Part shown: piece after piece, positions 53,501 to 64,000 of the stretch
Numbering within the stretch: the stretch's first letter is position 1
Layout of the letters: each line of letters opens with the position of its first letter
Source: Hysterangium stoloniferum
Lineage: Eukaryota > Basidiomycota > Agaricomycetes > Hysterangiales > Hysterangiaceae
Reading direction: 5' to 3'
NCBI GenBank assembly: GCA_015178975.1
Contig: WHVD01000062.1
Coordinates: 372,001-436,000 of the forward strand
DNA: 64,000 nucleotides
Notes under the pieces: generated by a model
The model's database searches: none
Told to the model about the DNA's origin: nothing
Seen by the model: only the letters and a program-made list of their open reading frames with translations
Made by a program: the position numbers and the translations under genes

Positions 53501-54144
53501 TGTGAAGGGTATGCATATATGCATAATTGGACTAAGGAATAATAGTTGGATTATAGTATTTTATTATTTTCTTTTTATTTTCTTTATTTACATTCTTTCT
53601 ATATTTCGAGCATACCCTTATTTTGTAGTTCGAAGCTTTGTGTATACACATGGGCACTCTCGGCGCCAAACGACAGACACTTTTTCACCCAGCAGACACC
53701 ACCTCGTAAACGACCCAGACGTCGAATAGCGAGAGGTGTCAAGGGTAAAGTTTCAACTACCTATAAAGGTAGTATTCTCTCGCATACTAAAGTACTTTGA
53801 ACTTGAACCGCGAAGGTCGAGTTCCCCTCTAAGGTCTTTGCACTCGTCGACACTATAGTTGACTCGCGCTACTATATCTTTACTTTAGATATTCAGCTTC
53901 TCGTTGATTATCTATCTTACTTCTAGCTACGAGTTGTACCGTGAAGGTCAACTCTTTCCTTCTCTTATTCTAGCCGTCAAGAGCAACTGTACAGTTGCTC
54001 TTGTGACACATAGTGTGTCTCCTTACTAGTACTGCCAGTCTAGTAATCTACGGTATTGTACTGTACGGTCAATACCTACTAATAGTAGTTGAATAAACAC
54101 TATTCTTTGTATATAGAACAGTCAGAATCTATTGACTCTTCACA
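53501..54144 (+). mobile_element. 3' LTR of A1
   Basis: 644 bp preceded by the polypurine tract ACTGGGGGGCAC (53489-53500). Ends CTCTTCACA. Conserved hairpins are at about 53685-53770. Confidence 0.95.
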
Positions 54145-54637
54145 CTGGGCTGATGACTGAGTAGATAAGAGAAAGTATATATTGCGTGAAAGAGATAGAA
54201 TTTCCTAAGAAAGTGAGTTACAATGGATATTCTTACCGCGCTAGGCAAGAGCTTGAAGTCGAGTCGAATAATAGTAACTGACTTCAACTGTTTCAGTGCG
54301 AAGTGTAGTTACTGTAATTCTCTGAAGAGAGATAGAGTAGAGGTTTGTTTTAGACAAGACCCTGAACCAGTACTTGCATGTGCTGGTGATGGTTGTCGAG
54401 GTTGAAAAGTGTCTGAGTTTGTATCGTGTGACTACTACTGTGACATACGCGTACTTCTTGTGGGCGAGAACGCCCACAAGCATACATGGACTCTCAAACT
54501 AATAAAAAGTATATTTATGAGTGATAAAGAGAGAATAAAAAATATAAAACAAAAAGGAAATAATGGCATTATAAAGCGGCTTAAGGTCTAAGGCTTAGAG
54601 CCTTTAGTCACACCTCCTATGTGACCTATCCTTCACA

Positions 54638-55495
54638 CAATGAGACTAGGGAGTTTCCTCTTACATAGATTCTGCTGCCTTCTTCTGCCTCTTTCTTCTA
54701 ATTCTCCTAACTTCTACAGGACATTGAGATGGACACCTGGTAAAGTGAACTTCTCCAGTTCTCCAATTTATTTCTGGGTTGTATTGGTATAACCAAGTGT
54801 GTCCAATGATAGCAGACTTATTCCCTAGATCACATACAGCAAAGGTGGCTTTTTCTGTATGATTTTAGAATATCATTGTTAAATGTACCTTCTCTTGGAT
54901 AGATCCTGTTGAGTAGAAAACAAGATTTCGGAAGGGTAGAGTCTGTTTGCGAAGCTCAGTGAGTGAGTGAGTAAACTTCACTATATATTATAGTACCTGT
55001 TTGCAAAGCTACAATATGTTTAATAAGTAATAGAATGATAATGAATGATTGTGCATATACCTCAGTGAGTGAGTGAGTAAACTTCACTGAGGTATATGGC
55101 AAAATATCGCGACTTTTTATCTACTTTCTAATTATTTTAGGAGAGTTATTAGGGGAGTAAATAGGGGAAATCTTTGATGCTCGAAGTTTCTAGTCAATTG
55201 CATCATAAAGGAGAAATTCGTAATTAGGAGTGATTCCCTCCTTAATGGCACTTCAATATATGTGCATATATGCACATATACTCGTCATTGTAGGTTTGAT
55301 TCCAATTTTGGTTTATGCGAAGACTTGATTACTAACAGATCCTCCATGATTCAGTGTTCCATCAATATTGTAGACTGGAACAGCTCTAGGGAGCTTGACA
55401 GTGTTAAGGTTATGATACTCCACAAATTTCTTATCCAGAAAAAGACATGTGGTGAATAACTCAGAGCCACATTTACCAGAGTAATGCAACTTGTA
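54638..55495 (-). pseudogene. pol: chromovirus L protease region
   Basis: Upstream of RT on the minus strand, separated by LTR-M. From 55495 downward: GTLEYKLHYSGKCGSELF, KFVEYHNLNTVKLPRAVPVY, NIDGTLN; then about 330 bp of foreign or decayed sequence (54956-55295); then LGNKSAIIGHTWLYQYNPEI with RCPSQCP and a basic tail. The blocks 'LPRA.PVYN.DGT' and 'IIG..WL...NPEI.W..G.V...RCP..C' are standard for protease regions of marY1-like chromoviruses. The catalytic Asp motif is not readable because of shifts. A stop precedes the basic tail. Confidence 0.75.
54956..55295. repeat. short repeats and hairpins within the protease remnant
   Basis: CAGTGAGTGAGTGAGTAAAC occurs at 54958-54977 and 55062-55081. 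The second copy lies in a hairpin with arms ATATACCTCAGTGA and TTCACTGAGGTATAT (55049-55098). CTGTTTGC(G/A)AAGCT flanks the first at 54947 and 55007. A perfect 24-bp palindrome centred on GCATATATGC is at 55257-55280. They resemble a decayed miniature inverted-repeat element, but no target duplication could be assigned. Confidence 0.5.
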
Positions 55496-56118
55496 TTCCA
55501 GTGTACCTTTATATTTTTTCCTTCACTTATGAAGGTCTATGTATGCTTGTGGGAACCTGAGTGCCCACAAGTCCACAGCCATGACATATATGTAATTGTA
55601 GTAGTCACATGATAGATCAAGATACTTTTTAACCCTGACAACCACCACCTACACAATACAAGTATTGGTTTGGGGCTGTCTCAATAACAACTGCATCACC
55701 ACTCTTTATATTTCAACAGTAAGCAAGACTTTGCACTGAAACAGTCAAAGCCTGCTTGCTACTATTCAACTCGCTAAGACTTCACATAATAGACTATACC
55801 TATCAAGGTCATTCCATTCCTTTCTCATAGTAGCAACACTACCTTTACTCTTTCTTTAACTCCACAAGTAACCTCTAATTGCACCTCTGGATTGATCCAT
55901 TCTGACTACTGTCAGCTTGATCACACCATAAGGTTGATCCCCTTTCTTAAGTATTTGTCCCCTCAATCACACCTTGAGGGTCAATCTTACTTCTATCAGT
56001 AGGATACCCGATTATTATACTATTTAGCTATTACTATTCTAGTAGTCAATACTCTTATTGCACTGTTACAAGTCAGTATTGCTTGCACATTGAGTGGTAA
56101 ATTACTTGACTCTTCACA
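55496..56118 (+). mobile_element. LTR-M relative, 5' end uncertain
   Basis: Ends ACTTGACTCTTCACA at 56118. The middle (CAAGTATTGGTTTGGGG, hairpin region at 55634-55685) matches the reverse of LTR-M at 54360-54420. The head is not a clean TGTGAAG, and the flanking pentamers do not match, so it is truncated or rearranged. It is inserted in, or adjoins, the protease region of element L. Confidence 0.6.
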
Positions 56119-56514
56119 ATAAGCAACTGTAAGGGAGCTGGAGGTGATTAAGGAGGTGATTAAGACAATAAGTTGAATTGACCTTTATGGTACAATTCAG
56201 ATGAAAGACTCCAATGAAATGGAGTCAAGTAAAAGTGATTTGCAAGAAAGAAATAAGAAGGCATGAAGAGGTGTAGGCACAATGAGTGAGTTTGAGTAGA
56301 CAATTCTGGGCTTTGACAGTAAGTATGAAGCTCAGAGCAGATGTAGCTAATAGCTGTTAAAGACAGCTGGGATGATACCCCAATCACAACTTGCAGGACA
56401 CTTTAGATAATGTCTTGGGCAAGTTGTGGTTATGGGGTAAAAGTGTCTGATCTATTCACTATGCCCACTAGCATACATAAGACAATAGTAAGTGTGCACT
56501 CACAAGAGTCTATG
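56119..56514 (-). mobile_element. degenerate LTR-B-like fragment
   Basis: The reverse strand shows the CAGACACTTTTACCCC motif and the long hairpin at 56371-56437 with stems TACCCCA/TGGGGTA and CACAACTTGC/GCAAGTTGTG, both perfect here. It is cut on the right by gypsy B at 56515. No complete ends. Confidence 0.6.
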
Positions 56515-58207
56515 TGTGAAGAGTAGTGGAAGTTCTAACCATTCTATATACGAAGAATATCGACCATTTAGGTACAACACTAAGATGTATTGACTGTCTA
56601 AGTCTAATACAGAATGAACGTGTATTGACTACTTAGTTCAATACGGTAGAGGGAAGTAGCTATCTAGAATAAGATAGAGAGCTAAAACGAATAAGTAGAA
56701 TCAACTGTCAAGTGCGATTCTGAATGACTGCTCGAGAGTAAAGTAGAGTACTAGAGAGTTGAATAATAGAGTAACATGGATATGGTCCACGCGAGTTGAG
56801 ATAAGGATTGAGTTGCGACTGATACAGTTCGAAACTCAGATTGAGTAGATAGCTAAAGCCCATCTGTGATGGTCGAGACGATACACCAATCACAACTTAC
56901 AGGACACTAACAGGTGTCTGGGTAAGTCGTGGTTGCGGTGTAAAAAGTGTCTGAGTTCTAAACTACGGGTGCTAGAATACATAAGTCTGGCGTGTGTGCG
57001 CCTGTTAAGTTCCCGAACAAAGCTCCACGGATAGTCCCGCGGAGGTTTCCGGTAACTATTCCGAACACACACTTGCTTCTGGGAAATAGTCCCACGGAGT
57101 CCCCGGGCAATAGGTCCCAGGAAAGTTCCGGGGATTATTAGTACAAGGAATGGTGATATCAGAATAATTACCAGAAAGATATGGTGATACGACTGAGATG
57201 GACTTGGCTTCAGCTTATAGGCTGCGCTCTCATACACTCATTCGGGTGTCCATATTTCGAGCTGACAGAATGCATACAGGAAGATATAGATTCCGGAGTT
57301 CCCGTGGGAGTTCCGGGAATCGAGTGTGCAGACAGACAAGAGGACTAGAGACTGTTCAAGGATCAAACTTGTTCGGGGGAAAACTAGTTCGAGATTGAAA
57401 CTGGATTCTAAGTACATGAACATAGCAGACTTATATAGACTGTGAAATGTAATAATACCAAATCCGGTATTAATGAGAGGCAGAACTATTAAACATAAAA
57501 CAAAACAGGTAAATACTAAACTGGGAATTAGGGACGGAACGGAACGGGAGCGGAGAATGAATCATGACAGATCATTTAACCATAACTGGAGCGGGGCTCA
57601 GTTAGAGGGGTTCCGGAAGTCCGGTCGGAGTCCGGTGACTTGGTGCACAAGATAGTGTCGGGTATAGACAGGCTTGATGTGCAGGAGGTCCGGTGGAGTC
57701 CGGTGGGTTTTCCAATGACTGGTGTGTGAGACGCAGAGACAGATAACAGGAGCGGGGTTCTATGCTCTGTTAGAGGGGGTTCCAGGAGTCCAGTCGGAGT
57801 CCGGTGACTGGTACATAAGACACAGAGTGTTGGGTGTACATAGAGTGGAGTCCAGAGTCCGGAGGAGTCCGAGGACTGGTGTATGAGACACAGAGGGTTA
57901 GGTGCAGACAGGTGGGGTGCGTACAGAGAGTCAGGCATAAACAAGTTGACATGCGGGCTCCCGTGGGAACTCCGGTTGTTACTATACAATATAGAGGGTC
58001 GGGAGCATGTAGGACGGGGTCCGGGGGCCCGGAGGCCGGCGGGTTTCCCGGTTCCTGACAGTGCCCACAAGAGTCGATGTACCGCATACATAGGTCGTCG
58101 AACTAATTATAGATATAATAAAAGAGAGAAAACAGAAATAATAAAGGAAATATAGTAAGAGCTCATCCGACTATATTTCCTGAGTGTATTTCGCCATACC
58201 TCTCACA
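56515..58207 (-). mobile_element. 3' LTR of gypsy B (LTR-B), interrupted by LTR-F
   Basis: TGTGAAGAGTAGTGG at 56515 to ACCTCTCACA at 58207 as written. The polypurine tract CCGGGGGGGGCAC on the minus strand (58208-58220) precedes it, followed by the ORF3 stop. So this is the 3' LTR of the minus-strand element that continues to the window end. Subtracting LTR-F leaves about 630 bp. Confidence 0.9.
57003..58060 (-). mobile_element. solo LTR-F in LTR-B, TSD GCGCC/GTGCC
   Basis: 1058 bp, reverse of the LTR at 6579-7629. The flanks GCGCC (56998-57002) and GTGCC (58061-58065) differ by one C-to-T change. The uninterrupted LTR-B at 63510 shows GCGCC once. Confidence 0.9.
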
Positions 58208-59780
58208 GTGCCCCCCCCGGTCAAAGAGCTATATCAAAGAAGATGTCGAAGGACGCTTGGAACTCCTCCCCATGTGTCCTGTGATGAACCCCCAAGGTGT
58301 AGGATAGCGTTGCCCCAGGCGAGACGCTTGGCATGAAAGGAAAGAGCAATGTCCTCCCGCCTCAAAGCGTCATTGGCGGATGTCAACCCTTCCAGTTTTT
58401 GGATCGACGAGACCCAACGACCGTAGGCCTTCTGGTGCATTCAAATTATGGCGTGAACGCGATCAGCGGAAGCGTTAGTAATACAGGCAATGAGAGGGGG
58501 TCGAGGGTGTAGTGATGGCGGGGTAGGAGTGATGAGTGGTGTGGAGCTCATGTCTCCCCCAGGGGGGATTCCTCTCGAGGTGTCCGAATCCGGCAACAGT
58601 TGCTCCAACAAGTCAACGAGGTCCACTGCAGAGTGGGTTGGTGTGTGGTCAGGAAGAACACAAGAAGAGTTGACAAGTAAGGACCGAAACATGGAGAGTT
58701 CCACCCATTCGATATCCTCTGCTAAACGCAGCTGTTCCTTAGGGTCGTTGACGCATAAATAAAATGCACTCATGCGGTCCGACAACATGAGAGACCTGCT
58801 ATACCCCTGGATATGCCCTTTAAGAAGGGGGTGCCGCAGGGTTGGTCCCAGTACGTTAATGTGCGTCCCACAGTGAAGATGTCGGAGGGGTAATTAATGG
58901 ACACGTGCATCCAACTTGACTGGAAGGGACGGGAGGGGCCAGCTGTATCCTCAGAGTGGAGGGGAGAGGACGGCTGCGGTGGGGGGCTGCGAATGGGGTG
59001 GGCTGGGGGGGGGGGTCCATGACAAGGGGCTCATCGGCCTGAGTATCGGCTCTTCATTTCCCTTTTGCTTTTTCGCTTAAGGGGGGAGGCTCCTCGAAGG
59101 CTTCCATTGCCGAGGGGGGTTCCTTGGAGACGTCTGTGGCTGAGAGAGGTGCCTCGAGGACTTCCTCCATAGGCATTGCGAGAACTTCCGGGATAGGGTG
59201 ATCAATATCCATTAATGTATCGTTAGGATGCTGAATGGGGCTTCCCAGAGAAATGCAAGGGGAGTAGGGAGAGGTGGGTGGTGGACTCCACGTTGTCAAG
59301 GAAGTGAGGGGAATGTTAGACACCGCAGGGACCAAAGGTGTCGGGATAGAGTGGGAGGTGACGAGAGGGTCAGGTGATGTGCGGAGGGGTGAGATTGGCT
59401 GTGGTGCTGGAGAAGGCTTGGGTATGGATGAGGACGGTGATATAAGGGAATGTCCTGCAAAGGGGAGGGGTAGTGGTATAGGGGGAAGAGAAGGCAGCTC
59501 GGCGGATGGTACAAGACTTCCTGGTAACTCTAAAAAGGGTGTAAAGTGCTGTAATGTGGGTATGGAAGAGACCGGCGGAGGTGGAGGGAGATGAGAGGAA
59601 CTGGATGGGGTCGCAGAGTCTGCTGGACGATACCCTCTCCAAACTCTGACAGAAGTTGGTAGCTTTTGTTGTTGGTTAGGATCACTCGTGAAGAAGTGAA
59701 TGTTGTCAGGGAGTAGGAAACCTTCATGGCAGTCAGCACCGAGGTACTTGCTGTCGTAGGTGGGGTAGCGAGATTGGTCA

Positions 59781-60031
59781 TGTTAGAAATGGGAAAATAC
59801 AATATCTATATGTGACAGACTGTTATAAGACCCAGGTTTGCCATCAGTTATATAAACTGTTATAAGAGCACAAGTTGGCAACATAAGTCCTTATATATAT
59901 GTATATATAATCCATCATATAATACTAGACTATAGGTCCAGTAGCTCAGTGGTTAAGAGCACCTGCATATAAAGCCAGGAGGTCCTTGGTTCAACCCCAG
60001 GCTGGGTCAATTCTTTTCTATGCCTTTAACA
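59781..60031 (+). mobile_element. solo LTR-D in B ORF3, TSD GGTC(A/G)
   Basis: 251 bp TGTTAGAAATGGG to CCTTTAACA, flanked by GGTCA (59776-59780) and GGTCG (60032-60036), a TSD with one change. Removing it restores the ORF3 frame across the acidic block. Confidence 0.92.
59935..60009 (+). tRNA. tRNA-like Pol III gene in LTR-D
   Basis: 75 nt, same plan as at 4363; the T-loop reads TTCAACC instead of TTCAATC. All stems outside the anticodon arm pair. TTTT follows 4 nt later. Confidence 0.72.
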
Positions 60032-61039
60032 GGTCGTCCTCCGAGTCAGATGAAAGATCACTGGGCCCCATCCAGTAGGTCCGTTCCTGAGGTCCATGTT
60101 GTGAAGGGGGTCTGGGAGGTAGTGCAACTCCATCTCCACGTCGCAATGCAATGCTTTGTAATTTGATCCTTCGTACTTTGTCCCAATCGTAGAAGGTGAC
60201 CCCATCTTTTCCTTTCCTACTTTTTTGTCCTACACTCCAAACACATGGCGTGCCCCCATCGCTGCAATCCGTTTCAGCGAAATCCGTCCATTTATGACCC
60301 AAAGGGGGAGCGATGATTGAAGGATTATTGTGCCCTTCCATTCTCCTCCATTCCTGCCGTGTCCGCCTTGAAGGGACATTATCCCTAGCCCCCATCCTCC
60401 ACTGTCCTTCCAAGTACTCCTCTCTCCTCTTCCGTTTAAGCATTTTCAATTCCTCCTGAACCTGCACGGAGAAAGCCTCAGACTGCTGTTTCTTTTTGAT
60501 CTCCTCTTCAGTAGAAGGGAAAATACTATGAGAAGGTGGTGGGGCTTCGCTCCATGTTCCCGAGGGAGCCCCCCAAGTATTAGAGGACCATGGTGCAGCT
60601 TTTGAAACGGAGTCCGTCCGCGTAGGATTCGTGGACGATGAGGTCTCCTCCACACGCTCAACAGTTTCTGTTCGAGGTGATGGGGCAGAAGGAACTGTAG
60701 TTTGAGGTCGAGGTATTCTTTTAAAATTGGGAAATCGGGGTCTGGGAAGAGAAGCGTATGGAGTAAAGGCGGTTCCATTCCCCGAGTTGGTGGACATTCC
60801 CACAATGTTGCCCTGCACAGTGGAGGGTATTGGCAAAGGCATTCCAGAATTACTCATGGAGTGCTTGACTTGTTCAGTACGAGACGACGTGGTAGAGGTA
60901 TTAATAGGTTGAGGTCGCGGTATTCTTTTGAAGTTGGGGAACTTGGGTTTGGGTTGTTGCTCCTGCGACATAGTGTACTGATTAGAGAGGTTGATGTGGA
61001 GGGAAGAGATAGGGGGAATAAAATTTTCTTTAGCGAATT

Positions 61040-61074
61040 TACGTATTTTATATTAATTTCAAGCTCCGCTCGGT
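61040..61074 (-). promoter_or_regulatory. putative internal promoter for ORF3 in B
   Basis: On the minus strand: ACCGAGCGGAGCTT box, then AATTAATATAAAATACG and TAAATTCGC, about 75 bp before the ORF3 ATG at 60971. It aligns with the boxes in A1 and A2. Confidence 0.55.
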
Positions 61075-61167
61075 TATTGAAGTGAAAGGCCGAGGGGGAA
61101 GAAAGTGGGGGGGGTAGAGCTAGAAGTAGATAAACAGTGTTGTCGTAGTAAGGATGTGAAATGATCA

Positions 61168-61660
61168 TTAAATTCGATAAATAGTCTTGTAAGCTCTAAG
61201 AAGAGCGGGAGCGTTATGAAGGTCATTGCCATTTAACCAAGTGTCCTCCTCTGGTCCATATCCTTTCCATCGAACCTGGAAAAGGAGTCGATTTCAATGC
61301 TTTTTGTGCCCTACTATAGCTTCTACTTTGTACTCCTCGTCGTTACGATTGAGTTCTCGAGGGTTCTCGAGTAGCTCCCTGGATCCGAATTCCTTAGGGG
61401 AGAGGTGGTACCTTTTAAGATGGTCTTGATTAATCACTGGATGTAATTGATATTCTGAGGGAATGCGGAGTCGGAAGACTTGAGGATTGATCTTTTCCAA
61501 GACCTCAAATGGCCCTCTCTGTCTTTGTATAAGTTTTCGTCCGGGTCCCTTGGCTTCGACGAGCTCGAGAGAATGGGATTAATCAGAACATAATCTCCCT
61601 CTGAGATATCTTCCACCAATCTCCATCTCTTGTTGTAACTGCGAGCTTGGGTTTCTTGTG
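61168..61660 (-). pseudogene. pol: B integrase C-terminus and chromodomain
   Basis: Frame with SEGDYVLINPI, RPFEVLEKINPQVFRLRIPS-type GPF region, HPVINQDHLKRYHLS, then NDEEYKVEAIVGHKKH, an in-frame TGA (complement of 61294-61296), and NRLLFQVRWKGYGPEEDTWL to a TAA at 61168. Shifts near 61500 and 61620 break the frame. The stop sits at the same place as in A1/A2. Confidence 0.85.
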
Positions 61661-62489
61661 CTCATGCAATCGAATCCCGTGCCGCTTGTCGGTGATTTTC
61701 CAATTCTAAGATCCATTGGTCGGCTACAGGGCTATCCGATAATTCTCTGGGAACCACAGGGTCGTCCCCTCCCAGACAGCTAGACATTCCTCTTGGTAAG
61801 TAGCCCATCAGCAAAAAGGCCAGCGCATAGCTTGTTGAGCTTTGAACCGTCGAATTGTAGGTATGAGCCACTACTTGAGTCCATTTAGACCATTCCTCCT
61901 TCGAAGAGGTGCAGTACGCTCTGAGCATTTGCTCCACAATAGCATTAGTGTTCTCCGTTTGACCATCGGTCTGAGGATGGTGGGACGAGGATACTGCAAG
62001 GGCACTTCCGTATACTTTGCAGACTTCTCTCCAGAACCTACAGGTCCACCTCTTCTCTCGATCACAGATTATCCTTGAAGGCAGGCCGAAAGGAGCGGCT
62101 ACTTTATTCATGAAGATTCGCGCGAATCCTTCTGCGGATAGATCTGAAGTGGTGGGTTCACAGATTAAGAAATGCGTGAGTTTATCCACGGCGACGAAGA
62201 TGGCGGAATAAACACCCTCTGTAGAAGGAGGCAATCCGGTAATCAGGTCCATCGAGACAACCTCAAATGGCCTTAGGGGTACATCTGCGGGTTGAAGAGC
62301 TCCTTGTCGAGTGGAATGATCAATTTTAGTTTTCTGGCATATGTCGCAGCTGCAAGCATACACCACGCAGTCATGCAACATCCTTGGCCAGAAGAAACGG
62401 TCTTTCATCAGATTAAAGAGCCTGTGGCCACCTGCATGAGCTCCTTCAAAAGGATTATCATCTATCAGCTTGAGTATGGTTGTTGTCAT
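61661..62489 (-). pseudogene. pol: B integrase zinc module and catalytic core
   Basis: An open frame of 275 codons: EGAHAGGHRLFNLMKDRFFW, CSCDICQKTKID (HHCC), VVSMDLITGLPPS (first Asp), IICDREKRWTC (second Asp), SSHHPQTDGQTENTNAIVEQ (Glu) and AFLLMGYLPRGMS. All three catalytic residues are present and the segment has no stop, making this the best-preserved integrase in the window. It catalyses strand transfer of the LTR cDNA into chromosomal DNA. It is cut from the RNase H part by a stop at about 62508. Confidence 0.88.
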
Positions 62490-64000
62490 GCTGCTAGGAA
62501 CACAGATTCAACTTTTCCAGTCCGAATCTCGAAAGAACAATAACTTATTCTTGCCGATGAAATAATGTGAAGGAGTAGTTACCATGTTTGGAGAAATGGG
62601 ATCGGTGGCGTAATGATTTCTGCAGGCGGGATCCTTCTGGTATCCATCGCGAAGTTCCTTAGTGTAATTTTCGTCGATCTCTATAAGCAATTGTGGATTC
62701 AAGAGAGTAAAATTCACTTCATCAGTTTCATCGTTTCTGGGGAGATTGTGCAAGTCCCATTTCGTTTGGGGGACCTCTTCCATGGTTCTGACTGGTTCGA
62801 CTAACTCGTGATGAGTGAGAAAGACGGCTTTTTCCACTGGTTTGTTCTCCCATAATGTCTCATCGTCATTCTGGTTATAAGAATCCGCTACGATCGGTAA
62901 AAGGTCGTCTCTCGTGGGGCTAGCATAGTCCGGTACTCAAGGAAGTCTGGACAGTGGGTCAACATTGCTATGTATTCGTCCTGCTCTATGTAGGATTTCC
63001 AGACCGGGGTATGCAGCGTATACCGCCCCCCATGCTGTGAAGAGTGGTAGAAGTTCTAACTGTTCTATATACAAAGAATATCGACCGTTGAAGTACAATA
63101 CCACGATGTATTGACTGTCTAAGTCTAATACGGACCGAACACGTATTGACTACTTAGTTCAATATGGTAGAGAGAAGTAGCTATCTAAAGTAAGGTAGAT
63201 AGCTAGAACGAATAAGCAGAATCGACTGGTTAAGTGTGATTCAGGACAACTGCTCGAGTGCAAGTAGAGTAGTTAGAGAGTCGAATAATAGAGTAGCGTG
63301 GATGTAGTCCACACAAGTTGAGATAGGGATTGAGTTTCGACTGATACAGTTCGAAACTCAGTTTAAATGAGTAGCTAAAGCCCGTCTGTGACGGTTGAGA
63401 CGATACACCAATCACAACTTACAGGACACTAACGGGTGTCTGGGTAAGTCGTGGTTGCGGTGTAAAAAGTGTCTGAGTTCTAAACTACGGGTGCTAGAAT
63501 ACATAAGTCTGCGTGTGCGCCCACAAGAGTCGATGTACTGCATACATAGGTCGTCGAACTAATTATAGATATAATAGAAGAGAGAAAATAGAAATAATAA
63601 AGGAGATATAGTAAGAGCTCATCCGACTATATTTCCTGAGTGTATTTTGCCATACCTCTCACACATGCGGCCAGTCGACGATTAGTATTCTCGTAAGATC
63701 TGGCCCATTGTAATGCCGCATGGTCAGTGATCAGAAGGATATGTTCACCTTCGATAAAGGGCTGGAAATGGACTAATCCTTCTTTAGCGGCTAACACTTC
63801 TCGCTCTGTGGCTGAATAGTTACATTCTGCTTTCTTGAGCGTACGGCTCCAATAGGCGATAACGCATTCGACCGTGACACTGGTGTCATCAAAATCTGTG
63901 GCCCAGGAATCCGTCCAGGTGAATTCCGGCTCCTTGGTTTTATAACGAGTAACGAAGATGGGCACGTCTCGTGATTGATCGAAGGCTGCTCGTGCTTGGG
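62490..64000 (-). pseudogene. pol: B RNase H and linker, split by solo LTR-B
   Basis: Right part (63669-64000): FVTRYKTKEPEFTWTDSW, NYSATEREVLAAKEGL, LITDHAALQWARSYENTNRR, continuing after the insertion at 63030 with GAVYAA-type and PGLEIL-type sequence. The linker (62508-62837) has FTLLNPQLLIEIDENYTKEL. The first RNase H and RT parts lie outside the window. A stop near 62936 and shifts are present. Confidence 0.82.
63036..63663 (-). mobile_element. solo LTR-B in B RNase H, TSD CATGC
   Basis: 628 bp, TGTGAAGAGTGG to ACCTCTCACA as written, flanked by CATGC at 63031-63035 and 63664-63668. The hairpin at 63404-63465 has outer stem TACACC/GGTGTA. Confidence 0.93.

Larger units (their letters stand above)
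41169..54144 (+). mobile_element. gypsy element A1, full length (12,976 bp), TSD CTGGG
   Basis: LTR-A at both ends (41169-41801 and 53501-54144), flanked by CTGGG at 41164-41168 and 54145-54149. Order: primer site, gag, protease, RT, RNase H, integrase, chromodomain, internal promoter, ORF3, polypurine tract. Nested are an antisense solo LTR-A (46343-46985) and a copia-primed miniature element (51148-52285). The LTR pair differs by scattered substitutions and an 11-12 bp deletion in the 5' LTR, so the insertion is not recent. It is the best reference copy for family A in the window. Confidence 0.95.
40991..54637 (-). mobile_element. solo LTR-M in chromovirus L, TSD CAATG, split by element A1
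   Basis: Head TGTAAAGGGTCGAG at 40991, end CTATCCTTCACA at 54637, with CAATG at 40986-40990 and 54638-54642. Subtracting A1 and its 5-bp TSD leaves about 666 bp. A reversed relative lies at about 55496-56118. Confidence 0.85.
58234..60971 (-). pseudogene. B element ORF3, third gene, function unknown
   Basis: ATG at 60971: MSQEQQPKPKFPNFKRIPRP. The phrase FPNFKRIPRP is repeated about 80 residues later (60711-60740), whereas A1/A2 have it once. Then come a basic helix (KMLKRKRREE), KWTDFAETDCSDGGTPC and VTFYDWDKVRRIKLQSIALR, followed by an acidic DLSSDSEDD block where LTR-D is inserted. The Pro/Ser-rich middle ends with a stop at about 59054. The C-terminal part has INYPSDIFTVGRTLTYW, VELSMFRSLLV and AILHLGGSSQDTWGGVPSVL. 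One stop (58438) and others are present. The conservation pattern with A1 indicates a real protein. No catalytic motif is seen. Confidence 0.7.
58208..64000 (-). mobile_element. gypsy element B, 3' part (continues beyond window)
   Basis: Minus-strand order from 64000 down: RNase H, solo LTR-B insertion, HHCC zinc module, integrase, chromodomain, internal promoter, ORF3 (with solo LTR-D), polypurine tract, LTR-B. The layout equals that of A1/A2, but protein and LTR sequences are clearly diverged, so it is a sister family. Confidence 0.92.

Overview
The window looks like a slice of heterochromatin from a filamentous basidiomycete, most likely an Agaricomycete. The reasons are chromodomain-bearing Ty3/gypsy elements with typical fungal gag and pol, a Crypton-type tyrosine recombinase gene split by introns of 52-85 nt, a Tc1-type transposon, and remnants of fungal-type host genes. 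Almost everything is mobile DNA, inserted element within element. Nearly every boundary could be placed to the base because LTR elements here run TG...CA and leave 5-bp target-site duplications (TSDs).

Layout. 1-5.2 kb: the 3' tail of a gypsy element, a solo LTR with a heat-shock-element array (LTR-C), a broken host gene interrupted by LTR-H and merging into a CAC-rich minisatellite, and a tRNA-carrying LTR (LTR-D). 5.2-8.6 kb: a minus-strand gypsy gag broken by solo LTR-H and LTR-F, with its 5' LTR (LTR-I). 8.6-12.1 kb: mostly unrecognised DNA, a membrane-protein gene remnant and a 1-kb minisatellite. 12.2-14.9 kb: a Crypton. 16-56 kb: one old minus-strand chromovirus (element L). It is split by LTRs A, B, J, K and M, a Tc1 element, a palindromic LTR cluster and two long plus-strand gypsy elements: A2 (25281-39798, TSD ATCTG) and A1 (41169-54144, TSD CTGGG). 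56.5-64 kb: a minus-strand gypsy B element running off the window, with its own nested LTRs.

Main points of interest. (1) A family of miniature LTR elements without ORFs carries a complete tRNA-like Pol III gene inside its LTR (LTR-D). Its primer binding site matches the anticodon half of initiator tRNA-Met, as in copia elements. (2) The same internal region also occurs with a heat-shock LTR (LTR-C) at its 5' end and LTR-D at its 3' end, in two independent insertions with clean TSDs. Ordinary reverse transcription does not predict this. (3) LTR-C has seven contiguous, perfectly phased nGAAn units in all four copies. (4) The gypsy A and B elements share an unassigned third gene after integrase, preceded by a conserved TATA/GC box. 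(5) LTR families A, B and H share two successive hairpins whose stems differ in sequence but keep pairing.

No gene here looks intact enough to be called functional with confidence. The coding regions are therefore mainly described as pseudogenes, with stops, frameshifts and insertions noted. All identifications come from reading the sequence; no database search was run.
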